Source: Acarospora socialis (taxonomy: Eukaryota > Ascomycota > Lecanoromycetes > Acarosporales > Acarosporaceae). From it: a stretch of 64,000 nt of DNA. Position 1 is the first letter of the stretch. Every line of letters starts with the position of its first letter. The stretch is from positions 868,001 through 932,000 of the forward strand of contig JAMYGW020000005.1 in assembly GCA_025617375.2 (NCBI GenBank). The letters are read 5' to 3'. The translations under genes and the position numbers were made by a program. This document shows positions 48,001 through 58,988 of the stretch, in pieces. The notes under the pieces were generated by a model. It made no database searches. It had not been told where the DNA came from and saw nothing but the letters and a program-made list of their open reading frames with translations.

Positions 48001-49183
48001 TAAACAATCTGATCATGAAGATGTACAGATGATATATGTTGAAATTTTGAGCAAAGATAACAAAGAAATTCTCATGAAGAACTTAACAGTGATGTATAAA
48101 ATAAAGCAAGCTTTCTTAACAGACAAAGAACTCATTAAAATGTGTCACTACAGCAGAACTGATGAATATTTAGAAATCAAATGCACTGAGAATCTAGTGT
48201 GAAGAAGATGCAATGTTAGTGATTTTAGAAATTGAATCATCAAAATAATTACTGTGTATGACTCATACTGAAGAAATAAGATTAACTGAAATAGATAATA
48301 TGATGAAGTAATGTGACTAGATGCACTAAATGCATCATGAAAGTTGATTATCATGAACTTCATTATGAAGTTATCACTGTTAAAGAATTCAGTATGAGAA
48401 GTGAAATTCAATAGTATATTGATTATAGTGAACAGATTGATCAAGTACACAATGTTTATTTTATTCAAAGAAACTGTGACAGCATCAATATTAACATACA
48501 CTATACTGTAAAAGCTAGTTAGCAATTACAGAATATCAAGAGAGTTTATCACTGACAGAGATAAGCTGTTTATGAGCAAGTTTTGAAAGACACTCACAGC
48601 AGAACTCAGAATAAAACATAAAATGTTGATGACATATTATTTACAGACAGATAAACAGAGTGAATGGATGAATCAAACAGTGAAAATGTACTTGAGACAC
48701 TATATCAACAAGAGTCAAGACAATTAAGTATGACTGTTATCAACAGTGCAATTTGCATACAATAATGCAAAAAATGAAACCACAGAAGAAACATCTTTCT
48801 ATGTGAACTATAACTACAACTCAGAGCAAATGAGATGAATGACAGAGACAAGATCATTCAAAGAAGAAGAAAAAGTATATTTAAGAATGAACAACATATA
48901 GACTAAAGAAAGAAGCAAGAAGCTGAAAAATAAGAGCATTGAATCATTCAAAATCATACAAGACATTAAAGAGTTAAGTTATGAACTGAACTTACTCAAG
49001 AAAATGAGAATACACTCAGTATTTCACACATTCATGTTACAGCATTGCAATCAGTTCATACTGCTTCAAATCATTGACATGTCTGTTGAACTCAAAGAAG
49101 AATATGAAGTTGAGAACATTCTAAAAAAGAAAATGATTAGTGAAGAAGTTCACTATCTTGTGAAATGAAAAGATTATAATATC

Positions 49184-49690
49184 TCAGAAAATATCTGAAA
49201 ATTCAAAGAAAATCTCAAGAACTGTATGAGAACACTTCAATGTTTTAAGAAAAAAAGTCAATATTAGTTCAGAAAAATGATGATATTGAGTTGATAAGTT
49301 ACAACATTGTTTGAGAATCTTCATTCTTAATTTCATCATTATCACTATTAAGTTCAGCAACAAGACAGTCAGTTTTCTGTGAAGCACAGTGATTCATTTG
49401 ATTCAGAATTTTCTGAAGATGTATGACTTTTGAGAAAAAAGTGATAAGCTTAGTGTGCTTAACTGTTAATTTGTTATTTGCTTTACTTATTTTCTTTTGA
49501 AGCAAAAGATGAGTTCTGTTGAGAAACTTTCACAATATATTGATACATGAATGATTACAATGAGTGCATTTATCACATTTTGATCAAGATTTCATTACAA
49601 AACAATCAATGTCACAACTGACACAATAGTCACAAGAAAACAGAGCAGATGCATTATCAATTTGAATTTTCTTTGCAATTCTTAGACAAT
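49184..49690 (-). other. Antisense coiled-coil/Cys-rich stretch in Gypsy fossil 1
   Basis: Opposite-strand fragments here include a coiled-coil stretch (TFFSKVIHLQKILNQMNH) that resembles the one at 32888-33415. The position between chromodomain end and LTR is also equivalent. This is a remnant only. Confidence 0.45.
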
Positions 49691-49787
49691 TGAAATTTTT
49701 AAAAAGCATCATTGTCAATGACAAAAGATGTGAATACTCTTGCTTATATAGATTTTAGAAGATTAGTGTCTGAAAAGAAAAAAATGA

Positions 49788-50138
49788 TGTTACAGTCAAG
49801 TCAGAATGAACTTAAAACAGACTGATGTGTATATGTGAAGAGTGTATATTCAGAAAGTATTTAGACAGCAGTCATGTGATATCTCAATATGCTTGATAAT
49901 GAGCTTGATGAGCAAGCTCAATGAATTGCATAAATGAGCTGTCTTAACAGACTTAACAGCAAGATCAGCAAGCAGACTTACTATATAGTAAAGTCATTTC
50001 TCTTATGAAAACAATTATATTCAACTTAAATAACTATTTAAGAGTTAAAGATCAGAATCATTTCAGATCAATCATTATATCAATAAGTACAAACTTTTAG
50101 CTCTACATACTTGAGAAAGCTTAGATTAGAATGTTACA
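49788..50138 (+). repeat. Right LTR of Gypsy fossil 1
   Basis: A 351-bp partner of 31764-32114. Pogo transposase sequence resumes directly after the target duplication. Confidence 0.85.
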
Positions 50139-51301
50139 AATATGAATGAAAAGAAATTTGTTATGAGACTATTGAGAGTTCAAAAAGTCATTGTCTGCAT
50201 CAATAGTTCTAAGTTCTTTCTTATTAAATCAGACAATCAAGCATGAATGTCAATTCTAGAGTGTATCAATGTTGTTGATTATATTTTTACATTTTTTCTG
50301 ATCTGAAAAGATGAACATCATCAGAAAAAGTGATATAGATCTTACTGTTCTCAAGAATGAAAGTTTGCTGTTAATTTTAAAGAATGAACTGACAATGATC
50401 TTGAATATGACTAATTGTCACTGTATTTTGATTCTTTTACTTGAATCTCTACACATAATTGACAATTATTATTATTAAATGATCATAACAGTCACATTAC
50501 ATAAAAATTTCAGAACTATTGCTTCTGAAATTAAATTCTATTAGTTGTTTTATCTTCATATATGATGTATTAAATGCAGTCACTTAATGTGAATGTATTT
50601 AATTTCTTAGAACATTGATATACAGAAGAGATGAAAGCTGCAATCTGTATAGAACTTGATGTGATGAAATGAAAGTTTATAAAACTGTATAAAAGAACTA
50701 GAATGCTGAGTTTAGAACAAGAAAACATTCTGAGTGAATAATTAGATGTAAAACTTCATTTTTTAAATTCTGAAAAGATTCTATTCAAATTATTTTCAAA
50801 ATGATCTATAATTTCTTCAGAATACAAGTCTGTGAAACTGTTCTACATTAAGATTTTTATGATCTCAATACAACTTCAAAACTCTATGAATTCTGTTTTA
50901 AACAGACAATTTGAGCTGATGTTGATGAGTCATATGCAAATTGACAAGATTTTGAAGATCTTCAAGTAAGCTATGATTCAAAATCTGTTTCTAAAACAGA
51001 AAATTACACATTTATAAGAGATTAGCATTCAGCAACAATGTTGTTGAGATTGAGAACAATATATCATGAAGATAAAAAGAATAATTATTAATGAACAGAC
51101 ATCTCAGACATTAACAGAGAAAGAAAATGCAGAAAAAGCAGTCACAAGACTTTCTACAAGATTCTGAAAGAACTTTATTAAGTTTAAATCTACTGTGAAA
51201 CAAGCATTAATACTCTATTGTTCTGTACTTAAATTCTAAGTTCTTAGTCTACATATATACAATTTACCTCTTTTTGCTCATCTGTCATTCTTGCTTAATC
51301 C

Positions 51302-51303
51302 TA
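51302..51303. repeat. TA target duplication, right
   Basis: This TA immediately follows the right inverted repeat of the pogo-type transposon and pairs with 31161-31162. Confidence 0.75.
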
Positions 51304-51367
51304 GATGATGTTATTTCATGGCTTCTCTTTCAAAAGTTGGGGTTACTGCTCAAAAGTACTACCTTGT

Positions 51368-51582
51368 GGAGCTGTTTTTTAGTTTCTGAGCCAGCCATAA
51401 GAACCACTCAAACTGACTACAATCACATCAAAAAAGTGGAGATAGATTATACAATGAACATTAAAACAGATCATAGTCGCAGTCTCTGTCATATATGGTG
51501 CTTCTTTGACATAATAACTTCTATCCATTCTCAACACCATGGTCCTCGCTTACGGCTGGCTCAGAAACTAAAAAACAGCTCC
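51368..51582. mobile_element. MITE-like element, family C
   Basis: Two 34-bp arms (51368-51401 and 51549-51582) are inverted repeats with one mismatch; the core is agtttctgagccagcc. The enclosed 147 bp are non-coding. The ends may extend about 10 bp outward to TA-containing flanks, but alignment there needs a 2-bp gap. It starts 65 bp beyond the edge of the large transposon block and has normal CpG content, so it may have arrived later or escaped the mutation process. Confidence 0.65.
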
Positions 51583-51789
51583 ATAGTAGCCACTAACAAT
51601 CTTTCCTCAGGTCTATCATCTCACTCAACGCAAAACTGCCACCTATCTCGGTGCACCCCTTAGTGGTCAATTTTATAGGGAAGTATGCTGTACATGGTTT
51701 CGGCGGGAGACCATTGTATTTGGAAAGCCACGAGCAATGGCAGTACCAAATGCAGCAAACTTGAAGCATAAGGTGGGAGTCAAGCTTCC

Positions 51790-52290
51790 CACTAACCGCA
51801 TTTAGAGGTTTCCTGCAATCATTGTCGAACGTAGCAGAAATGGAGCACTCCCCTTTCCTGTGCCCCATCCTTCTCCCCATCACCGTGCATCGATGACCCC
51901 ATCCGGATGTTTGCTGATGGCTTCAACAGGCAAAGAATTATCTCCCCTTACTATAACACAGCTAAACCAGAATTAGATGTTCTCAACAATCATTGTTGAA
52001 CGTAGCAAAGAATGGAGCACTCCCTTCTCTCTCGATCATCTTTTCTTTCACCATTGCACATTGATGATGAACCCATCATCGCACGGAGTACTCTACAGTA
52101 CCTTACCTCGCTCCAAAGCCTCAGCTAACCAAATCCAACCGTTTCCTCCAACCATCGTCGACGTAGCAGGAAGGAGTATTCTCCCCTCCTGCTAATCTGC
52201 GTCCCTTTTCCATTCACGCAACTCATCATGCGCTCATGATGAGTTTTCTTCTCATCGAATATCACTTAATGCGGGCACTATTCCCCTTCT
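51790..52290. repeat. Three diverged tandem repeats, unit about 165 bp
   Basis: The phrase atcattgtcgaacgtagcag and its variants recur at about 51817, 51988 and 52153. Each is preceded by an agctaac-like stretch and followed by a ctcccc tract and a caccgtgcatcgatga-like segment. Period about 162-170 bp; copies are visibly diverged. It looks like an eroded minisatellite or a tandemly duplicated repeat arm. Confidence 0.6.
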
Positions 52291-52835
52291 TTTAGGTAGG
52301 AAGGTAGGTATCACTCCCTCAAATCGCGCTTGACACCTTCTGTCTACACTCCACTTCATATATGGAAAATGAATGGCTTTCTCCAATTGCTTTTGGTCCT
52401 TGCTATATGAACGGATGGTTTCTCTGATCGGAGGTTCATGTCATGCCGGGGGAGGTGGGGAATTGCTCCTTGTTCGTCAGCATGGGAAGGGTTGTATTTT
52501 GTTTTGGTTAGGTAGTGGAGGACTTCACATGACTGTTAGGGTATTGGTGAGAAAAGGGCCATGCTCAACAATATTTGCCTGTTCAGCACTCGGGTTATGA
52601 TCCTCGACATTTGAGTAGACAGCCCCGCTTGAGAGCACTCAGGACGAATTCCGTCTCGTTTAGGAAAAGGACCTGGAGTGGTTCGGGTAACTTTATCTCA
52701 TCTCATTCAGCCTGCTTTTGGTGTCAATAGTCTAAGCTAATTTTCAAACACGAGTACCAGATGGAGCGACCAAAAGGTCGACACTCTTGTTCCCGTGCTC
52801 TTTACCTTGCTCCTACCCTCTCCCACCCCCGACCA
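52291..52835. other. Intergenic, nothing recognised
   Basis: This is sequence between the tandem repeats and the 3' end of the permease-family gene. Small open frames are unconvincing. Confidence 0.4.
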
Positions 52836-54164
52836 TCAACCCCTTGCCCATCGCCTACCGGTCCTGACACCCCTCCTCCGCAACGGTACGACCGGATTGT
52901 TATTAAATGCGCTCCCAGGCCCAAAGTCCGGCTTTCCACCCAGACTACCAAAGATATCTCCCACATAGTTCCCGGCCTTTATGCCCTGACAAAAGACCCC
53001 CTCCCACCCATTCAAAATACCCATGACGACCTTGACGCCAGCTAGATAAATGTTCTGGATCGCCGGCTCAAAACCCCCCTGATCGGCATAGAAGAGGTTG
53101 AAAGTCGCCGCTTCACCGGGATACGGGCGATCGAAATCCGAAGCAGTGCGCATAACGATGATACGACTAAAGTCCGTCAGATTATTGACGGCGCCACGCA
53201 GGAGGGCTTCGAGCGTGGCATTGTCTTCCTGCGCGGTGGTGCAATAGGTGCCGGAGCCGTTGGTGAAAAGTCGGGTGGTGTTCTCGAAGGCCTCCGAGAG
53301 GAGGGTGCCGGAGAAATAGGTGTCTGAGGTGGCAACGTCGCATTCGACGACGGACGGGGGGTTGGAGCCGGCGGTGTAGACGGTCGCGGCGGCGTAGTTG
53401 GCACGGTAGGCCATGGCGGCACTAGAGTCGTTGAGGGTGGCGGTTTGGGCGAAGGCGACGGCGGCCTTCTTGAGGGCGTCATTCAGCTCGAAGACCTCGG
53501 TGCCATAGATACTTTGTGGGTATTGGGTTGGCGAGGTCGAGCCTTGCGGGACGTAGCCGGTAGTGAAGTTGCTTGGGATCTCCCGCGCGTCGAACTCATA
53601 TTGGAGTGCGACTTGAACGGCGTAGCGGGCGAAGGTGACGGAGCCGAGCGTCGCTATTTTCGGGTTGATGCCAGCTATGCCGGCAATGAGAAAGTAGGTT
53701 GTTCTGAGGTCAAAGAGGGGAGAGAAAATAAGGGCCGTCATGGTGGAGGCGGCATTTATTTCTGTCCATCTTCTGCATCAGCTTTCCGGAGGCCATATCA
53801 GAGACAGTGATGTGACATACCGCTTTCGCCAGTCACCAATTGACAGACGATCCCATCAGCGGTGCAATGAGCGTCTGGATACAAGGGCGAAAAGCCGGGA
53901 ACGGTGACGTTATGTGCCAGTAGATTGAATTCTGGAATTCCGTACCAAACATCACCTTCAGGTGGAAACTGCAGATACTTAGGCCGTGAGGTTTGAAAAG
54001 TTCCACGAGAAGCGTACCATGTCGATGATGAAGACTTTTGGCTTGATCACAGAGACTTCGGAACTCCTGCGCATAACATTCTTGGCACTCCTAGGGCTTG
54101 CCAGTCCAAATTGGAAGAGCCCACAGAAAGCGAGGAAGCGACTAGCTTTCGTGTGAACACGCAT
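52836..54164 (-). CDS. Purine nucleoside permease (NUP) family protein, 406 aa
   Basis: Three exons, 54018-54164, 53821-53968 and 52836-53761, close in phase. A signal-peptide-like N-terminus (FLAFCGLFQFGLA) is followed by KPKVFIIDMFPPEGDVWYG, the start of the NUP family domain. Conserved blocks continue: CTADGIVCQLVTGESEINAA, TTYFLIAGIAGINPK, FARYAVQVALQYEFDAREIP and DFSRIIVMRTASDFDRPYPG. The family was named for a Candida albicans nucleoside uptake protein but is related in fold to nucleoside phosphorylases, and members lack multiple membrane helices. A secreted or surface nucleoside-binding or -cleaving role is therefore as likely as transport. The basic tail RRRGVRTGRRWARG is unusual. Several N-glycosylation sequons support secretion. 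Confidence 0.88.
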
Positions 54165-54531
54165 TTTGAGATTAGTACGGAGAGATCACAATATAGAAGC
54201 TCAGAAACTAACATGTAGAAGATATAGATGCCTTAAATACGCAGTGTATGCAGGATCAGGATCACGAACCCCGCTCCACTGGCATTTTCGTATGTCGATT
54301 ATTGTGGCTTGATTAGTATACATCTCGTCAGACTCACCAATCTGCCCTGATTCGATGAGCAAAGTTACATGTATGGGGTGAGGTGAAGTGCATCAGGTAC
54401 TGTAAGGTACGGCACGACAAGATCTTGTAAACCCTTCGCAAAGCTAATTTGTAGCCTTATCGTAGATAAGATTAGACGAGAACAACCGCCGGAGTGGTAG
54501 ATCGATAAGGGAGCGATAACCCCATTGCTCT
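54165..54531. other. Intergenic upstream of NUP-family gene
   Basis: This region contains the promoter of the minus-strand permease-family gene. No clear motif or gene was seen. Confidence 0.4.
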
Positions 54532-55004
54532 GGTTCTAGGTCATAAATTATCGCCAATCATTTCATATGGAGCACTCCAACACAGCACGAGACGGGAATG
54601 TACTGAGGCATAGATTCTTTGGGGAAGCTTTCTGTGTTACATGGAGGTCTTCATATTATGTTGTATGCTATGAAATATGATTACTCATAAATTAAAGACC
54701 ATCTGGCTGAGCAGACTAGAGCATGGTTCTCGATTAGCTGTGACTTGGATTGGTGACGAATCAGCTCCCATTATACTTAGAATAGACATTCAGTATCATT
54801 GCTTTTGAATGATCTGTGTTGCGCATGCAGTAAAGGTGCTAAAAGTCAGGAGGGTGCGGGGTGCGAATCCTCTATAGGCTAGAGCATGCCCGTTAAGATT
54901 ATAAAACCTAACAATACCCCTCTTTTCTATGAATCTAAGGAGCACTTCATACATGCATTGGATTTTGGTGATGAGCCACACGGCATTCATTTATGACCTA
55001 AACC
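54532..55004. mobile_element. MITE-like element, family A, copy 4 (long form)
   Basis: About 473 bp. The left end is ggttctaggtcataaattat with subterminal ggagcactccaacac; the right end is cggcattcatttatgaccta with subterminal ggtgatgagccaca, nearly as in copy 3. It is twice as long as the other copies, so it holds extra internal sequence, either the fuller ancestral form or a later insertion. It lies close to the 3' end of the kinase gene. Confidence 0.7.
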
Positions 55005-55134
55005 ATAGCCCTGTCGCTAGTACTGTACTCGTACATGTCTTTGAATTCAAAGAACATTTTCGAATTGCAACCGCCCACATTTCCCATTAATGCTCGTAAT
55101 TCGGATCTGGGAGTGAATACCGCGCATAGTAGTA

Positions 55135-57261
55135 TCATAGCCCTTCCCAAAATGTTGCTTTTGGTACGCATAGAACCTCCCATCGAAACGCAATAGTAAC
55201 AAGTAAAATGTGAATGACAAGGAGAGTGAATGAGATCTGTTGATGACGTTCGCTAAAACCAAAGTCGAGGATTGCCAAACAGAGGAGAGGATATGCTATC
55301 CATTCGTTGACAGCCAGCGGTGAACAAGGACGGGTAATCGATATAATCTTTGACAGAAGAAGTAGTATCTTGCCGGCCTGCACCGCAGTCTCACTCGTAA
55401 CCGCATCATAGAGCCTGGAAGAACTGCTTGCAGGTGGCAACAGTGGTGGCAGGTCAGAAACCTCTACCGGTGACGAGACTCGAGGATGAAGGACCAGGCT
55501 GGATCCTCCTGGACTCGTATTCCTGCCATCTCCAACATCGACCGAGGACGAGGCTCCTTGGCGCTCCATCTTGAATGGCAACGGTCGTAGCTTTGGCTGC
55601 CCGCCTCGAGAGAACCCCGACGACACGTGTCTGGTGGGCGTTGGTGGCGTCGACTTCTTAGGTGGAGGAGTTTCCATGGGTGATATTCTTGTACCGCTGC
55701 GGAGACCCTCGAAAACACCACCGGAACCTGCATGGCCGAACACGCTTCCCTCGTCGAGTCCGGCGCCTGTTTTGATTCCCTGCAGGATCTCCTCAGCACT
55801 GGGCCGGACGACGGGATCGAGCGACAAAAGCCGCCTTAGGTATCTGTACAGCTTCTCGGGAAGATCAGGTCGCCTTTTCTTTTCTTCATCCAATCCGGAC
55901 CATGTAGTGATCTCTTCTCGCAATTGATCGAGATCTTCGTTCTCCTCGTTGAGGTTGTCCGCATGGCGGTATGGTAGTTGAGCGAAGCACAAGAAGTGGA
56001 GAATCATACCCAAGGAAAAGATATCCGACTTGGTAGTAAAGTTCCCGAATGTCCCGTCGGATTGCTCTCGCCGGAGAACCTCAGGCGCGCAATACGATAT
56101 GGTTCCAGTCGTGCCCGTGGACTTCCTAGCCATGTTCTCGATCTGCACTTCCCCAAAGTCGCTGACCAGCACCCTCATTCCCTTGCCGGTATCATGCAGT
56201 AGGCAGTTGCTGGGCTTCAAGTCACGGTGGATGTAGCCGTTGGTATGAAGATGGTCCAGACCAGAGGTAATGTCCCTGAAGAACGAGTATATCTCCTCGA
56301 ATTGCAGTCTCCGCGGCCCTTGCAGATTGATTGGCGGCTCGACTTGACCTTTTGATCTCCGGCGCATCCGCTCTTTGAGCTGCTCCGTCGTAGTGGTTGA
56401 CTGGGCGGAGCTGCAGATGTAGTGGTGGAGGTCACCAGCATTGCAATATTGCTGAAGGATGAACGCGCAGGGCACACTGGGCCCAAATTTTGTGAGCTTC
56501 GCCTCCTCAAGCCAGACATGTCGGTACGAGACCAAGTTCTGGTGTGAAAGATGTTGAAGCAGTTGGACCTCGATAAGCACTTTCTCTAGCCATTCGTGAT
56601 CATCGCCCACAGGTACACGCTTGCAAGCAAAATACCCCAGCGAAACACCATCCAGGACGTGTTTGACAAGCAGTACGACACCCTTTCCCCCTCTCCCTAG
56701 CTCCCCTTCCTCTATGAAAAACCGCTCGAAGTAGTTAGGGCTGAAAGAAGCGGATGATATCCCGTGAGGCGAAGTTGGAGATAAGGGTGAACTAGTGATG
56801 AATTCTGCGTCTGCTGGTGGACGGATCGCGTTGCTACGGCTTGGTGTTACTGGTTGAACCAGACGTCTCCTTGGTGAGGGAGGGGCAGACGATTCGACCG
56901 AGCCAGGCGTGCTGTGATCGAGCATGCGAAAGTATTCGGGACTGACGAAGCCCGCCGAGGGGCCTGGACTAGAGTTCGGGTGCTCACGGCCAGTCTCCGG
57001 AGACCGATCATGGAGTGGGCGATTGCAGTAAGGGCAATTGGCGTATTCCACGTCGGTTTGGTGGGAGGCATCGCGGAGGACTAATTGCTTGGAGAGCGGG
57101 TCGAAAACGACGACAGCATCGTTATGCCGCCTGATACAGGACCACGATTAGTAGAAAGTTCCAATATTGCATTGCTGGTCTGTGTCAACATACAAGACCA
57201 CTTCGCGATTGGTGGGGTATGGGATGATTGACATGCTTCTGCGTGCCTCATCCTCGGCCAT
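55135..57261 (-). CDS. IKS1: IKS1-like protein kinase with hydrophobic C-terminal tail, 687 aa
   Basis: Two exons, 57194-57261 and 55135-57130, join in phase. The first adds MAEDEARRSMSIIPYPTNRE, leading into FDPLSKQLVLRD and a CPYCNRPL motif. The kinase domain carries a Gly-rich loop (GELGRGGKGVV), Lys about 193 (FACKRVPV), HRDLKPSN (Asp about 326), DFGE (about 347), APEVLRR and DIFSLGMILHFL, so it should be active. A Ser/Pro-rich segment follows. The last about 80 residues contain two or three hydrophobic stretches (GKILLLLSKIIS, AYPLLCLAIL, FTLLVIHILLVTIAF). The C-terminal membrane segment, CPYC head and overall order fit the poorly studied Iks1 family of fungi. Substrate unknown; membrane location inferred. 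Confidence 0.87.
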
Positions 57262-57997
57262 ATTCACGATGTTGGTTTACAACATGTGGCACCCGGGAAT
57301 CATGTCAACTGTAGAATATTAATGGGTAGTGTAGCTAGAGAAATTTGGATATCCATCGCCATGGGCTCTTATGCGAGTCCAGGACGGAGAGGAACTCGCT
57401 GTCGCGATCGGAAGGTCTTCTGACATGGTGTTATTTATCAAGAATGTTATGAACTCATCCCATCGGGTATACTCTATAATGTAAAGTACTCGTGAGCCGA
57501 AATATAAGGTACTCATTTGTTACATAAACAAGGCCACAGAGCAAACTGGATGACTTTGACTGATGAAGACATAGGTAGTAGATTTGATGTTCATAAAGTA
57601 TACACGGGATAAGGTATCAAAAGCCCTATCTTAATCTAGTGACCGAAAGCTCCTGTCACCGTTGACTGTACTCCATAAGATCACGGTTCAGTAAACAGAG
57701 TCATGAAGTCTGTGATGGACCAATACATCTACAGGCGGCGTGTACATCCCCTCCAGTCACCCAATCCCTCGAGGAACCAGCAGGCACCGCACTCTGTGCA
57801 TCTATAGGTACCCGACCGGTTCTCTCCGCAGGCAGAGACTTTTAAATCTAGACTGTTGCCTTGATTAGCCCTCGACAACGTGAAGTCTAAGGAGTTCAGA
57901 TCTGGCGGTCTCGCTCTCCAACTCAGTTACTGACCGGGGTGGGCACCGTAACCTTGTCTGTCGAGTCCTTTGCTTTGGCGCTTGTGTCTTATGAGCT
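57262..57997. other. Intergenic, nothing recognised
   Basis: The kinase promoter must lie near 57262-57400. No gene, repeat or RNA was seen in the remainder. Confidence 0.4.
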
Positions 57998-58686
57998 TCA
58001 AGTCTCGAGATTCGTCCTCTCAGGAAGATCGCTTTTCACACACAGAGACTGGTCACCGGAGCAGTCTGTAACAACACCTATGTTAGACGTCTCATCCTTG
58101 GCCACACTCTCGCCGTAACTCTCCAATGCCTTCTTCCGCTCCTTGAACTCGCTTCCTCTGTGACGACCAGACGCTGCAAGAGTATCGCTTCATAAATACG
58201 AGTGTTTTGTAGTGTAATCCAACGAACGGATAGTCAAAAGCACGCACTTACCACGAGCTAGTCTCTCTTCATCATCACCTCCCCAGGGATAGTAACGACT
58301 GAAAGTTTTGACATTTCTATTGAGCAACTTGAAGCTTCCAAATGGGTTAGTTACGTACACGTAAGGTGTGGGCTGGCTCAGGAGACTTACACCGTATTGT
58401 CGTTCAGATAGGTCGCACGGAAACAGAGCAGAGAGACCTGTTCCAAATCCGACCCTCGCTCTTTGACATTCAGATCGAAAATCACCCAGCATCTCTCATG
58501 CTCCTTGTCGATCTGGGCTGGAATGTGGATGTAATCCTGCGTTGGATTGTACTCTCGTCCTAGTACTTGGGAACAGAAGTCGTCCACAAGCCTCAAGTGC
58601 CTCCGGGTAGGATATCCAGGGACATTATCCGACAGGAATCTGATGAAAATGCGTAGTTGATCATTCTGACGCGCTGAAAGAGACAT
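57998..58686 (-). CDS. Uncharacterised soluble protein, 178 aa
   Basis: Three exons (58391-58686, 58252-58316, 57998-58173) close in phase with GTAAGT donors. The start is the ATG at 58686 (MSLSARQNDQLRIFIRFLSD). The protein is mixed in composition, with no signal peptide, membrane segment or motif that I recognise. The first hundred residues look folded (HLRLVDDFCSQVLG, ERCWVIFDLNVKERG). The tail after GRHRGSEFKERKKALESYGE is charged and probably flexible. Function unknown. The clean splice structure argues that it is a real gene. Confidence 0.65.
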
Positions 58687-58988
58687 CGGGGGGTTACATG
58701 TCTAGGGAGCAAAGATGATCGTGATGTTTAGACATCTTTCTTCTCCAAGGTTACAATCACGGGCTATCGAATAGGGATCACGTGCGTATGATGTTTGGCA
58801 TTGACTTTGAACTCGACAGCGCAACAACTGCATTTCGGGCTCAATCTATAATACATATGATAGATGCCAGATACAAAGCTACATAGATAGTTTCCAAATC
58901 AAGTTCCTGGCGGTCTCTCGATCTGTTCACTTTCTACATTGTTAGTAGGAGCAAATGCCTTGCAAATGGCAGTCATACTGTCGCCGAG
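58687..58988. other. Intergenic, nothing recognised
   Basis: This is promoter space of the 178-aa gene. No motif was recognised. Confidence 0.35.

Larger units (their letters stand above)
31764..50138 (+). mobile_element. Gypsy fossil 1 (outer chromoviral Ty3/Gypsy element)
   Basis: The LTRs are 351 bp each (31764-32114 and 49788-50138), beginning TGTTACA and ending in a GTTACA variant. A 5-bp target duplication flanks it (aacat/aatat, 31759-31763 and 50139-50143). It lies inside the pogo transposon. Its internal region is on the plus strand: gag start near 32143, then, beyond the nested copies, reverse transcriptase about 46.7-47.4 kb, RNase H about 47.6-48.0 kb, integrase about 48.1-48.8 kb and a chromodomain-like end about 48.85-49.2 kb. 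An opposite-strand frame follows near 49.18-49.7 kb. Excluding the two insertions it is about 6.1 kb. It is broken throughout, with very many breaks, and old. Confidence 0.88.
31163..51301 (+). mobile_element. Fot1/pogo-type DNA transposon split by nested Gypsy elements
   Basis: The ends are inverted repeats: the left starts ggattaagcaagaatgatgg and the right ends with cattcttgcttaatcc, matching over about 45 bp with a few transitions. TA flanks both sides, as for Tc1/mariner-pogo insertions. Transposase remnants read on the plus strand. At 31258-31476 a frame with the psq-type helix-turn-helix region is visible (KALEDLKSHKFKTIAV, then FTLYHRYK). From about 50140 the DDE region resumes (KKFVMRLLRV, ILECINVVDY). 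The Gypsy insertion lies right at the NMDE-like first catalytic Asp motif. Without the insertion the element is about 1.76 kb, near the normal Fot1 size. The transposase is interrupted and damaged, so the copy is dead. Confidence 0.85.

Noticed and set aside
31163-51301. Giant DNA transposon or Starship/Polinton-like element, suggested by inverted repeats 20 kb apart
   Set aside because: The inner sequence is fully explained by three LTR elements with their own target duplications inside an ordinary pogo-size transposon.
31163-51301. Classical CpA-directed RIP as the cause of decay
   Set aside because: CpA and TpG remain common in the samples I counted, while CpG, CpC and GpG are missing. 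The usual signature is therefore not met, though a variant process is possible.
13472-54164. A biosynthetic gene cluster
   Set aside because: The transporter, HNH protein, epimerase and dehydrogenase share no pathway logic and no synthase gene is present.
54840-54900. tRNA-like B-box phrase gggtgcgaatcctc
   Set aside because: No matching T-stem, anticodon arm or acceptor stem can be drawn around it, and it lies inside MITE copy 4.
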